The position numbers and the translations under genes were made by a program. The notes under the pieces were generated by a model that had not been told where the DNA came from, searched no databases, and was given only the letters and a program-made list of their open reading frames with translations. Positions 32,926-44,898 of a DNA stretch of 64,000 bases are shown piece by piece. The stretch is from Adineta steineri (taxonomy: Eukaryota; Rotifera; Eurotatoria; Adinetida; Adinetidae), in the NCBI GenBank assembly GCA_905250115.1, contig CAJNOI010000086.1, positions 237,082 to 301,081 of the forward strand, written 5' to 3'. How positions within the stretch are numbered: position 1 is the stretch's first letter; each line of letters begins with the position of its first letter.

Positions 32926-35570
32926 TACGATCGCCTTGTAAACGCATTCTGAATTACAATTACGCACATGGTTTAATTCGAAAAATATTGAGTTTAACTT
33001 TAAGTTAACAATTTAAAAAATAATAAGTCAAAGTAAAAACACCAAAAGCATCTCAATCCGTCCTAATATAGAAATAAATGTATTTTCTACATGCATCCTA
33101 CAGACACATAAACATACCCATCTCTATGTTTTCCTCTAAATTGATGGTTAATTATTTTATTAATAGAAATAAAACTGATCATCTAATAAATAAAAGTCAA
33201 AACTAAAAACTGATTAATAAATCCTACATAGACCAAAAAGCGATAAATATCATTAATCAGCAATTATAAAAAATGAAATAATTATTCTTATCAACTATCA
33301 AATTAATACGAAAAGAACCAACATATGCTTAAAGAAAGTTTATTCATCAATTCAAGTATCTTTATCTAAGAAGATTCATCTTAACATATAGGACATGAAT
33401 AACACATTACTTGATTGAAAAGTATACAGTTTATTCATTCTGATATAAATGTTGAAAATCGTCGAAAAAATTAAACCTCTAACTGATATTTCTTCTGATA
33501 CTTCATCGAGCTCAACTCTCATATTTATATCCTCAGTTATTCTTAAATAATAAATATAGATATTATAAATTTATTATTAAACAATCAGATAAACAAAGTT
33601 TCATGCTATTTAAATAGATAGAAGATTACAAATAGTGTTATAATAAGTCGGATAGTTTTCAAAAAATTTTTTTGTTGAACAACATTATTAGAAAAACGAA
33701 AATATTCATTTACATAAAATAATGTTTTTAATATTCTTACGAAAAGTTTTTGATATAAAAATATTTGTATAACATCCAATACAAATTGAAATATAATTAA
33801 TAAAAACAGCTGTAGTTTTTAAAAAAAGTTCAAATTGTGTTTGAAGTGAACTTTTAATATAATATTGAGTAATTTGTTGATACATATTAATTGCAGATAA
33901 CATGGAACTGAAAATAATATATATACCTATATCAATAAATAACATTAAGCAAAATTGTCGATCTTTTGAATAACTCGATTGTATTTGTTTTTTTGTAGTT
34001 CTTCTAATAGAATGTACTCTTCGAATATTTCTTAATGCTAATAATCCAAATATAATCATTAATAATGGTATTAATAATGCTTTGACTATAAGTGAATAAT
34101 AAGAATGTAATATCAGATCTGTTCCAGGTGGTAGATTACAAACAAAATTATTTGGTGTAACTTGTGTTATAACTGCTGAAGATAATATATGACTATGAAA
34201 TAATATCCAAAATATGGTTATACTAATAATACTAAAATATGCAAAACGACGAGTACTTCGTTGTCTTGTTTTAACATTCACAGAAGTCACTAACATTCGA
34301 TCAATCGAAGCTAAAACTAAATAAGATGAACTAAGAATATCGATTAGAATTGCCATATATAAATTATAACGACAAAAAGCTAAATTATATGCAGAAAGAG
34401 AAACACCATAACCAGCTGATAATGTTACTGTTAATATAGATGAATACATTAAAATAAGATTGGCTATATTATATGAAATAAAATAAATTGAACATGGATT
34501 TTTTTGTAAAGATTTTTTTGTGAATACAATTAAACTTAATATGCTACTCATACTACCAATACATATTAAAATTGGAGCACCTATTTGATATAAATATTTT
34601 GTGATTGATTTTAATAATAAAATATAACTTGTTGATGAAGATTGTGAAGACATCGTTAGAATATCTATAGAAAAAAAATAGAAACTCTCATTAATAAATA
34701 TGTTGTTAGAAGAAAGAAATTTACTTTTAGCTGTTCTCTTGTTAGAGTAATTATATATATATTTGATGAGTGTTATAGAAATATGTCGTCGTAATCTAAT
34801 GTTGCAAAGGAAAAAAGAAATTAACAAAAAAAAAAGCAGAATTTTGTTTTTGCTTGTGATTAATTTTATTACAAGAATGAAAAGATTCTCATTCTAATAA
34901 AAATAGTATTCAGTTCAATATTTCTGAATTGTATTGTAAAAGCATTCTATTAGAGAATATTTGAAGTAAAATGTCAAATAATATTTCTCCTTCTATATTA
35001 TAGACAACATTCAATTTTATCCGATTGACAAACATCAAAAATATTTTTGTTAAAGATCTTTTTAAGACCATATTTCGTACTTGATTTTGTCTTAAAATTA
35101 TTTATTCTATGTGTTTTTTAACGTGTAAAATGTCATTTCACTCCAATTTTCTTTAACTTATTTTTCATAGAAACTATCTATTCAAATTTTAAATATTATT
35201 GAATATTCTTTAAAAATGCGTCATTTACTTCGAGAAGTTTATTTATAATGAACACAAAAAAACAAGATAATATTATGAATAATATCAACAATGATAGATG
35301 ATTATAAACATTTTAAGAATATATAATTAAAAACAAAACTATCTTGATTAATCTATTATCTTATTTGATTGAATAACTTCTAATTATGTTCAACCTACAC
35401 GAAAAACAATTGAGAGAAATTGTTTAGAAATAATAAGTAGAAAAACTTGGATATCATGATTTAACTAAAATTTGTCTTTATAAATAAAGACTGATAATAA
35501 TTGTAATTATTATAAATATACAGATTTGAATAGAAAATTACAGTACCTCCATCAATTATTAGTACAGAAA
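32926..35570 (-). repeat. Right arm of inverted duplication (mate at 350-3125)
   Basis: Reverse complement of the left arm, containing receptor copy B and both flanks. Close homology covers 32926-35400, with weaker similarity to about 35570, where it overlaps the dispersed repeat 35265-35735. The spacer between the arms is about 29.8 kb. Confidence 0.9.
33706..34653 (-). CDS. Rhodopsin-like 7TM receptor (copy B of mirrored pair)
   Basis: A 315-residue single-exon receptor, the mirror copy of 1396-2343, with about 17 amino-acid differences and no indels. The frame is open upstream to 34827, but the start shared with copy A (ATG at 34653) is preferred. It keeps IDRM after TM3, the cysteine pair and the basic third inner loop (now RRVHSIRRTTKK). 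Changes cluster in that loop and TM6 (for example AAYVIF to GIYIIF) and in TM1-TM3 edges. Both copies are intact, so both may be functional. Confidence 0.9.
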   Translation of the reverse strand: MSSQSSSTSYILLLKSITKYLYQIGAPILICIGSMSSILSLIVFTKKSLQKNPCSIYFISYNIANLILMYSSILTVTLSAGYGVSLSAYNLAFCRYNLYMAILIDILSSSYLVLASIDRMLVTSVNVKTRQRSTRRFAYFSIISITIFWILFHSHILSSAVITQVTPNNFVCNLPPGTDLILHSYYSLIVKALLIPLLMIIFGLLALRNIRRVHSIRRTTKKQIQSSYSKDRQFCLMLFIDIGIYIIFSSMLSAINMYQQITQYYIKSSLQTQFELFLKTTAVFINYISICIGCYTNIFISKTFRKNIKNIILCK

Positions 35571-35735
35571 TTTTCTGTTCTTAAGCATTATTTCAAACGT
35601 CACTAAATCATATATTGTATGTTTATTTGATGTATGAACGACTAGATTTTCTCTAAGATTCAACAGATTATGGATGTGGATGTAGAATAGTGCTCCTTCT
35701 TTCCTACTCACACCCACACCCACACCCACACCTAC
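35265..35735. repeat. Second copy of the dispersed ~480-bp repeat
   Basis: Same orientation as 12905-13390 and closely similar throughout, with scattered substitutions and small indels. It ends in the same hairpin. Confidence 0.8.
35671..35735. repeat. TGTGGG-type fold-back hairpin
   Basis: Left arm GGATGTGGATGTAG, right arm CACACCCACACCCACACCCACACC. The right arm has more perfect TGTGGG units than the matching hairpin at 13308-13388. Confidence 0.75.
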
Positions 35736-35850
35736 GAGAAAGCTTTAAAATAATTTTTTCAATGAATATTTATTTACTAACAACTTCACTGTATGACAAA
35801 AGTAACGAAACGAATTAGTATTGTGGTTGATCTTTTTCAGAAAAAATATG

Positions 35851-35903
35851 ATGGGTGGGTATGTGTATGGATACTTTTAACATCTCATGCCCACACCCTC
35901 AAG
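35851..35903. repeat. TGTGGG-type fold-back hairpin
   Basis: GGGTGGGTATGTGTATGG, a short loop with TAACATCTC, then ATGCCCACACCCTCAAG. Confidence 0.7.
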
Positions 35904-36018
35904 CAAAATCTAGAAGCTACTGATCAACAATAGATAAAATTGCAAAACAAGTCTTAGTTAGTTTTTGACAAATCTTGAGAGAATTTAATGATAAGTTTTG
36001 TAAAGAATAAAGATATTT

Positions 36019-37382
36019 TTATGATGTACATTGAAGATTTGGATTGAAATGAAGAATTTTACTATTGTCATAGTCTGACAGAAATAGTTCATAGCTGTCA
36101 AGCAATAAAATATCATCTAATCCTGTTGACAATGGCCAACTGGCTAGAAGAACAGTCGCAGATTTGTCATAAATTCGTATTCCATAATTATAGACAACCA
36201 CCCAAAGACGACCACATGAATCGATAATTGCATCGCCTAAGTTTTCGGATGAGCTTACTTCTGTAAAATTCAAAGCAACCATTGACCATGTATTACTTAT
36301 ATTGGACGATGATTTTAATGCATAGACAGGAACACTAGAACCCCAGTTACTCAATAAAACGAAACTATCATTGACTGTATTTATCGCCCAAGGATAACTG
36401 GAGGTAGACGGAAATGTCGTGTTCAAAGATATATAGGTATTTGTGTTCAAATTAGCGTTGTACATCATAACAGGCGTGCTTCCAAGTTGTACAGCAACAA
36501 ACATTACTGTGTCATTGCGTGCAAATGCTACTGAACGTGATCTTAATCCTGTGTTTATTACGGTTACTGGTGATGTCATGTTTGTTTCATTGAAAACGAC
36601 GAGCGCAGTGGGTGTATCACATCCTAAAATTTCAAAAAGTATTACGGAAAAGATTTAAAAAATGAGAGTGACAACTTCTTTTTATTGACGTGCAACTGAT
36701 TCGTCACACTCATCTCTATTTTACATTCTAAGTGATCTCTGCAAATCACTATTTATTTAAAATTTAGTGAGAAGATCTTTATTCATTGTGGATATTTATC
36801 AGTTAAATAGGTAACATACATACCAACAAAGAAACGACCAGATCGATAGTATGCCGTTTCACAAAGATAACCAGACGGTAATGAATAAGTACCCGCTAAA
36901 CTAAGATTATTACGATCAAATCGAACAAGTGGTCCGTTTGCTGTAAGTGTTGATACTAATGTATTGGCTGAATTTATCGTGATCATCGATGGTGATGATA
37001 CTGTATCACTCGATCGTCGTTGAGAACCTTGTACACGTGATAAGAGCCATGAGAAATCTGAACAACAAGGCGCATCAGTAAATGGATGAAGAAGAATAAG
37101 AGTAGATTGTGTATCATAAACAATCGTCGGTGATAAAACTGGTGGTGACAAAATTAACTGACAAGTTGCATTTAATAAGAAACTATTTAAGCCAGCAATT
37201 GCATTCAATGAATAAAGTTTCAATGCATTACAAAGACAAATATTTGCATTTGTTTGATTGATCAACCAAATACTCTCATTCTTTAATCCAGGTAAGAGAC
37301 GAGTCTGTGATACTCGACCAACTGAAATCGATGAGATCGATATCATTTTTGAAATAAACACAATAATAATAATAAGCTGCAT
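36019..37382 (-). CDS. Secreted propeller-like protein (two exons)
   Basis: Exon 1 is 36824-37382 and exon 2 is 36019-36623, joined in phase 1 by a 200-nt GT..AG intron; about 387 residues in all. It begins with a signal peptide (MQLIIIIVFISKMISI...). The first third has spaced cysteines (NICLCNAL, DAPCCSDFSWLL), and the rest is made of repeated beta strands with blade-like phrases (VRFDRNNLSLAGTYSLP, AIIDSCGRLWVVVYNYGIRIYD, DDILLLDSYELFLSDYDNS) resembling NHL/SMP-30 propellers. There are many N-glycosylation sites and no membrane anchor. Function unknown; probably an extracellular binding protein. Confidence 0.75.
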
Positions 37383-38338
37383 TGAATTGTCTCTGTGGCA
37401 ATAAAATTAGTGTGGTCGTTATGTCCTATATTAAAGAAAATGTGAATTTCTATGTCAGCATCAATACTTATAGAAAGAGCATATCACTAAACATCAATTA
37501 ACGATATTATGCGCTTTATACATCACAGAAAAATTGAAATGAACATTATATACTTTGGATGTGCTTGAGAATCATTATACTTGAACAATTCTGTAAACAT
37601 TTATCGTTCAGAGCAAAGCAATATAATTTAGTTGTTATATTATAAAAATTTCATTCAATAAATTTGTTAATAGGCCGATATAATGGTAACAATAAGTTTT
37701 TGGTAGTAACGGTCTTCAATCTTTAGAGTACCTGATCGTGTTCTTGAAAATACTTACATAGTTGATCGAAACGTCGAATTAAATAAAATCTTCGCTTTTC
37801 TATTTCAATTTCTCTGTATAAAGAATTGATATATTCATCAATGAAGCAAGTAAAGAGTCTATCACTTTTTTAAATTGGACAATTCAACATAAATTTATGC
37901 TGACTTGCTCAATTTCAAAGAACAAAATCAGAATATATCAATCACAGTATAGTTATATCGGCTGTTTTCATATCGATAGAAGAAAAACGAAAAAGAGAAA
38001 AAAACACTGTTTACTACAAGCAAAACTAGGTTGTTATTATTAAACACCTGATTTGTATTGATTTTTTCCTCTTTCTATTTTATTTCTCCAAAAAAAAAGA
38101 GGAAAAAAGGGCGGGTTGAGCTACCAGATCAAACATCCACACCATCCAAGATGTATTTATTGTAACTTTACTGAATTTGAATTGCATTTTTCTGTAATTT
38201 TAATTTAATTCAAATAGTTCTATAGCTGTATTATAAGCGATTGTACTTGATAATAATAATAAATCTATCGAAACGTCTTAATTGAGGAAAACTAAAATAT
38301 TGTTTTTTTTCTTTTCTAAGCTCTTTTTAAACAATATT
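37383..38338. other. Intergenic AT-rich DNA
   Basis: Upstream region of the propeller-like gene with one degenerate hairpin (38107-38151). No gene seen. Confidence 0.5.
38107..38151. repeat. Degenerate TGTGGG-type hairpin
   Basis: AGGGCGGGTTGAG...ATCCACACCATCCAAG keeps the family outline but is poorly paired. Confidence 0.35.
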
Positions 38339-38670
38339 TTAACCCTTTAAGTACCAACGGGGCCTATAAGCCCCACTTTTTAGAATTTGACAAATTCTGA
38401 ATAAATTACGAATGCGAAACAATATCGAAGTGCACTTGTCACTGTGGCATAGAGGACATATAGATGCTTGTATTCGCACGGTATTTATCATTTTAATAAC
38501 CCTTTAAGTACTAGCGTGCCGTAGGGGGATACGGGTATTAATCGAAAATGACTTCAAAAGTTCTTTGAAAAGTTTCGATGAAAATATTCACAAGATACAA
38601 AATACATGTTAAAAATAAAGTCCTAGCAAAGTTTCATCCATTCGCTGAGCCATGGTACGAAAAGGGTTAA
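38339..38670. mobile_element. piggyBac-like miniature element
   Basis: The block is flanked by TTAA on both sides (38339-38342, 38667-38670), the target site of piggyBac elements. Just inside, CCCTTTAAGTACC on the left and GGTACGAAAAGGG on the right form short inverted ends. A second CCCTTTAAGTAC starts at about 38500, suggesting a nested or tandem end. The interior has no ORF. Its palindrome GGGGCCTATAAGCCCC lies just inside the left end. Confidence 0.6.
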
Positions 38671-39260
38671 TATAGGTTAGAGTATTTTTAAAATCATTTT
38701 CGAATAAAAAGTGTTTGTTTAATTATATACAAACAACTAAGTGGTTTTTAATGAACATATAGAAAATGATCATTATTTTAATAGCAGCTTCTTGAAAATC
38801 TTTTTTTCTGTTAATGACAATTAGTATCCATCAATGTTCTCTTTGAGTACATGAGTGAGTTTTATATTTTTTTCAAACTAAAAGGAAAGTGGAGCAATCC
38901 TTGTGGAGAAAAATGTCACAGAACAATTATTCTTGAGATTTCTTTTTTTGGATGACCAAACTACAATATAATATAGAAAGTAGAGTTTTTATTTCGCATT
39001 TCATTATTTTATGTCGATAAAGTTAGTTAATAAAAATCTTTTAATCAGGTCATATCAAAAGTAATGTCGGAGATATTCTGTTTTTCTGTATTATTCGATC
39101 ACTCTTCAACTGATGTCATATTAATAAAATTTTGCGAAAAGCTGTTTTTGTTGTAACGTGTGACGTTTATATTCAAGTAATCACGACAGAAGTACAAAGA
39201 TGATTTTCGAGTGGTATACATATAGCTCTCAGGTAGTTAAATTCAACAATTGGAGCTTTG

Positions 39261-39310
39261 CAGTGTGTGGGTGTGAATAAAGAAAAGATTAGTTTTCACC
39301 CACACCCTCA
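39261..39310. repeat. TGTGGG-type fold-back hairpin
   Basis: CAGTGTGTGGGTGTGAA...TTTTCACCCACACCCTCAT. The flank after it (ATATATTATTTAATAGG) resembles the flank after 6763. Confidence 0.7.
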
Positions 39311-39918
39311 TGATATATTATTTAATAGGCTTAAACATGGGCCGATATGCCGTCTCATAATTTTTCTCATTAGAATCAAACTCCTCAGCGTTGAGAACTT
39401 TTTATTAAACTTGATAAAAACGCGTTATTTTACCAAAATATGCTTTTTCAAACCGAAAAGACGAACTCACAAGTTGTTCCTTAACTGACAACAGTAGTTT
39501 CTCTTTTCAACAATTTAGTTTTGTTATACTGTTGGTGAAAACGATTGCTTTAGAATACAAAGACACGATTAAGAAGATATAATAAAGAATGACTATCAAA
39601 GATGTTCTTAACATGCCTGCTTGTACTTTGATTTTCCTAAAATTAAAATGTTATATCTAATTAAATATAAATCTGCACTCGGACAAAAAAGTAAAAATCA
39701 GGCTCGATCTCATCCAGGTATGAAAGAACTCACATACTTTTATATAATATCAACAGCAATAAGATGGTGTTCTCAAACGCAGTGGTATCAATACGTAGTT
39801 GTTGCGCCCAAAATGTTCTTATCTCACTTTATTCAGTAAGATAAAATACAGTTGTGGAAATGGATGCTTTTTGCTTCACATATAGAGAAGCAAAAATCTT
39901 TTAGTTATTGTTATATAA

Positions 39919-39981
39919 GGTGTGAGTGTGGGTTTTGTTGTGGATGGTTAATTCTAGACATACCCGCATCCACCTCACCCA
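39919..39981. repeat. TGTGGG-type fold-back hairpin
   Basis: GGTGTGAGTGTGGGTTT, a loop, then ATACCCGCATCCACCTCACC. Confidence 0.65.
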
Positions 39982-40301
39982 GTTGGACATTTTTAAGAGT
40001 TTGTTGCCTCCTTAACTCGATAATCACAATGAAAATAGAAATAAATACATGAAAAACGATATATTCATGTTCCACTTTCAAATATTCTTTTGCTTTCTTA
40101 TTTTCGAAAAATGCACACATGGAGAAAATAAAGAATAGAACGAAGAAAAAAAGATATGTATCTATATGTGTGGTTCATTATAGACACGTTGGATTTACAT
40201 CATAACAATTTCTTTCTGTTCTAATATCGTCGAATATATAATTATTTTCTAGTATTTATTCGTACTTTCTTATTTGTATTCGCATCATTAAATAATTCAA
40301 T

Positions 40302-42198
40302 ATGGAACAAATGAAACGACAACGGAATATTAGTACCGACGATTCTGATGATATGAAAAGAAAACAATTCCATAGTACCCGTCAACCTGAAGATTCATTT
40401 GATATTAATTTATGTACAAAATCTATTAGTTATTTCGAAGATTTATCTAATGAAATTATTTATGAAATATTCGAATACTTTGATTTTGATTATATCTATG
40501 AAACTTTTTCAAATCTTAATCAACGATTTGTAAATCTTATTATCAATTCAAATCTTCCGACTAAAATCAATATTTCATCTATGTCAAAACCAACCTTTCA
40601 ACGTTATTATAAAGATATAATTATACCTTATCGACAACGAATAAAATCACTTCGCATAACAAATATACTTGCTGTCAATATTATTTCATCATCACAAGAT
40701 AATATTTCAAAACTGACTGGACTTGAAACACTTATTTTTACTAATATTTCATCCTCGTATCTTCGTAATCTTCAATATTTGATTAATCTACCAAAACTAT
40801 CTTCATTAACCATCGTTTATGATGGTTATACTAAGATTGATCAAAGTGAAGTTTATCATCAAATATTTCAACTACCAGTTTTAAAGTATTTTAATTTATT
40901 ATTGGGATGGGTTTCTATGCCTATAGTATTATCATTACCATTTGCTACCAATAAATATAGTTCTATTGAACATCTTGTTATTAAAAATGATGTTCAACTT
41001 GATACACTTTATGTTATATTATCATATGTTCCTCAAATCCGTCGTTTATCGATTTCTTTTTTAAAGAAACCTGAAAAAAAACAAAATATGACGTTTTCTA
41101 TTACATTGAACAATTTAACATATATATCACTTAAACTACGGTCTTTCGATTTTCATGACTTCGAACTATTGGCTAAAGATCTCTTCCATGATCTTCAAGT
41201 ATTACGACTCTGTGCTAGTAATGAAATAACATACTTAGATGCAAATCAATGGCAAAACTTAATCTTGTCTCATATACCAAATTTAATAATATTCGATTTT
41301 CAATATAAGTGTTATGCAGAATCTGAGAAGGATATGATTTCTATTAATAAAAATCTGATAAAAAAATTTACTTCTTCATTTTGGATCGAACGACAATGGT
41401 TTTTCTCTACTCAACATTCTTGTGGACACAGTGAAAATGATTTTCTTTTCTTTTTATTAAAACCATATAAGTATATAAGATAAATTTATTTATGTGCTAT
41501 AATCTATTTTTGATATTTCTAGAAGAGCAACATTTCTATTAGATGGAATAACTGAAGAAAAATTAAACTTTGATTCTGTTCATCATATTGACATGGGCAA
41601 TCCATACACAATCAACAAGTTTGGAAATTATTTTCCGAATGCTACGAAATTAACTTTCGAATATTCTTGGCCTTCATCTGACTATTCGATGGATATTAAT
41701 TTACCATGTATTATTTCTTTAGAACAACTTACTGAACTAGTTGTTGAAGATTCACCTATACATTTTATGCAATTTGTTAAATTATTAAGTGTTGCAGTAA
41801 ATCTTCATAGACTAAAATTTGATTATATATCAATTGATGAAATGAATCCTAGAACAATTCAGGAAGATGCAATTTTTCAGTTGGTATCTAAAACAAATGT
41901 TGTCAGCAGTCTCACTTTGACCTATGATGGTTCATTGAAAATAGTTGAATTATTCTTTGCCTTGTGTCCACGATTACAACATTTGGAAGTACATTATCAT
42001 TTCACTGATATTTTACGAAGTCTAATGGGATTAGTTTTGTCAAAAACCAATAACAATAATCATCATTTATCTTCTTTGTGTTTTATGAACGAAACTGATG
42101 AAACGGAAGAAAACATGAAAATGGTAATTAAAAATGATAAATTACTTGATGATTATATAGTGGAATGTATTGATAAAAAAGTATATATCTGGTGGTAA
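40302..42198 (+). CDS. F-box/leucine-rich-repeat-like protein (two exons)
   Basis: Exons 40302-41470 and 41523-42198 join in phase 2 through a 52-nt GT..AG intron (614 residues). After a charged N-terminus (about 45 residues) comes an F-box, FEDLSNEIIYEIFEYFDFDY at about 47-66. Degenerate leucine-rich repeats run to the end (for example LETLIFTNIS, LSSLTIVYDG, IRRLSISFL, LRLCASNEI). F-box proteins link Skp1-Cullin E3 ligases to targets bound by the repeats. The gene is close kin to the F-box genes at 45643 and 48535. The target is unknown. Confidence 0.85.
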
Positions 42199-42880
42199 AA
42201 TTCAGCCAAGAATATCACTAAACAAATCTATCGATTATATAAAAATTATTAAACACAGTTTTATCTTGATGCTGTTCTTTTTGTATAATAAAACTACTGA
42301 AAACTATACAATTTCATTTTTCTGGTTTTTAAAACTACCTTGAGGATGGGTGTGGATAGGAGTATGGGTGAGGGTATCTCTACTCTTAACTCATCCACAC
42401 CCACACCCACTCTTATTTCACATCAATTGACAGAAGATGATGTCATTAACATGTGCATGATATGCGTTTGGCAATAGAAAGGAAGAAAAAAGAACGAAGA
42501 ACTTCAACTTTCATCTATCATTATTTGCGTGAGAGGAAGTAATTATAGAATATAATTTCATAAAAGATTGACTTTAACTGTTACTATTTCACCATTACTA
42601 CCAGCTACTGGTTTCTCTTCGAAAACTGATTAAATAACTCAAATGTCTATGCTATAAAATACACATTTTATATTGAGTTTAGTAGAAAATGACTTATGTA
42701 TTGCATATCTCCCATATTATACAGTAAAGTGCTAGGAAAATTTCTGTGCATAATACAGGCATAGAGTATAACAAAATGCACTACTCAAAGGTTACTTAGG
42801 TCCACTTTCATTTTTTTGCGTTGATTGTACCTAAAAGTTGCAATTTACTCATATATATTAGTTGATCACATAAGGAAATT
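42199..42880. other. Intergenic between converging genes
   Basis: Holds the hairpin at 42339-42413 and AT-rich DNA; no gene seen. Confidence 0.5.
42339..42413. repeat. TGTGGG-type fold-back hairpin
   Basis: CTTGAGGATGGGTGTGGATAGG and GTATGGGTGAGGG on the left; CATCCACACCCACACCCACT on the right. One of the longer members. Confidence 0.75.
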
Positions 42881-44898
42881 CTATTTATTTGATATACGTT
42901 CAATATCTTGTTTAATATCAATTACATCTGGATGTGATGAAGAAAAACAGTTTTCACGAATAAAATATGTTCTTTTATAATACTTCATAGCTTCAGAAAA
43001 GTCACCTTTAATTTGATAAATAAGTCCAATATTTTTCAATGCACGTGCAAGTGAAGGATGTCGAGGAGTAAGAGAAGCTTCATAGATCTTCTTTGACAAT
43101 TCATAATTCTTCAATGCTTCATTATATTGACCCATATAATAATAAACATTACCGATATTAAGATATGCATTACCTAAACAAGGATGTGATGATGGAAGAA
43201 TTTTTTCTTTAATCTCTAATGCTTTTTTATGATATTCAAGTGCTTCCGAATATTTCTTTTCCATAGTAAAGATATTTGCAATATTATTAAAACACCAAGC
43301 AACATATTCATGTTTATCATTATATGCTTTTACCCAAATTTTCAATGCTTTTTCATATGAATGTAATGCTTGTTTCGTATCACCTTTATTTTGATAAACT
43401 TCTCCGATACTTGTATGAATAAAACCAATTCGTGAATGATTTTTCTTTAGTTTTCGTTCTAAGATTTCCAATGATTTAAATAACCAACTAAGACTTAAAT
43501 CATAATCACCTTTTTCACAAGCAACTTTACCTAATGCATGATAACAATTACAAATATCATTATCATCAGATGGTAAATCTTTGAGTAATCGATGATAATA
43601 TTTTTCTGCATCATCAAAATGAGCCATATCAACAAGTACATGTCCAAATAAAAGAAGTCTAGTTTGCTCGGAACCATATTGATTTTTCATCGAATGAACA
43701 ACTGATTTTAAATCATGATCATTATCACTACAAAGAGTTATATTCATTATCCATATTTGATTTTCATCAAGATAGATATTATTTATTCGAAAAACGGATC
43801 CTAACATCATTAATATTTCGTCTTCTGTAGGAAAATAACTAAATGATGAAATATTAGCAAATGGTTTCATACCATCTCGACATGGATCAGCATTGATTTC
43901 AAATAATATTCGTTGTAATTTATTATCATTTATATTCGTATTAAGAAATTCAAGAGCCGTACTACGATTAAGACTAGTCGATAAAAAAGAATTCATTGAA
44001 ATTAATGTGCCTTTCGATTGTTTTAATAATTCAAGTTCTTCACTAGATATTAATTGACCACGATAAACAATTAAAGGCGATGAACATTTATATTGTTGAA
44101 GTTGTTGTTCAATATCACGAATTAAAAATCGAAGACAAAATAATAAATCAATATTTTGAATACGAAGACTTTTATTTAATAATCGATAGATAAATGTTTC
44201 TCTTGTATACCACCATATTGCTCGATCTGATGAATATTCATCTTCGAATTCTTTAATAATCTTTAACATATCTTCATTATCATGATATTCATTTAAAGAA
44301 AAAGAAATAAATTCATTCTTATCTGTTAACATTGGTTCCATTCGTAGAAGACAATCGATGAGTAATTGTGAATGAACAAATCGACCATCAAGATCACTTG
44401 TTGTCTGATCACAATTTTTATTTGTATTGGAAATACTCATAGAAAGTGGTTCATCTACAGTATTCATCATTCTTCCTACTTCATTACATTTTATAGATGC
44501 AATCAATTGATCAATTTCATAATAAATGCCTCTCACCTAAAAGTAACAAAAAACATATAAGTTTATTTGATTTAATGAATTACCTTGTTATATTGTTGAG
44601 TCCAATGTTGATTAAATTCTTGTTCATGACAATAAATATAAATTGAATAAACTTGCGAAAGTTGATGAATTTGTGGTATTAGTTGTTGGCCGACATCATC
44701 GCTAACGATTAGAATAAGTTTATTGCTTGAAGAAATAGATTGAATATGTTGTTCACATTGATCGAGTTCTTTAAATATTTCTAAATTATGATTCAAGAGA
44801 AGAAGTTTTTGTTGAATATCTATATTTTCTTCCATATTAATACAAGTATCAAGTAAACAAAATATACTGAAATCGAAATTGTTATTTGCTTGTGACAT
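42881..44898 (-). CDS. ADP-ribosyltransferase with kinesin-light-chain-like TPRs
   Basis: Exons 44584-44898 and 42881-44536 join in phase 0 through a 47-nt intron; 656 residues from the ATG at 44898 (the frame stays open to 45090, but that part is low complexity). Residues 1-110 resemble a Rossmann-like N-terminal domain (SIFCLLDTCIN, KLILIVSDDVG). The middle is an R-S-E type mono-ADP-ribosyltransferase: VYRGQ holds the Arg, NSFLSTSLNRSTA the STS strand, and PTEDEILMMLG the ExE motif, so all catalytic elements are present. From about residue 410, six or so 42-residue TPRs follow (AKYYHRLLKDLP, GEVYQNKGDTKQALHSYEKAL and so on). The family is strongly expanded in bdelloids; the target is unknown. 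Confidence 0.85.

Larger units (their letters stand above)
34654..36018. other. Intergenic: arm flank, dispersed repeat and two hairpins
   Basis: Receptor 5' flank, then the dispersed repeat 35265-35735 and hairpins at 35671-35735 and 35851-35903. No gene seen. Confidence 0.6.
38671..40301. other. Intergenic with two hairpins
   Basis: AT-rich, with hairpins at 39261-39310 and 39919-39981. The short ORFs at 39258-40120 fall in non-coding sequence and are not supported as genes. Confidence 0.5.

Noticed and set aside
39258-40120. Cluster of 66-76-codon ORFs
   Set aside because: No domains, they cross hairpin repeats, and no splice structure links them.
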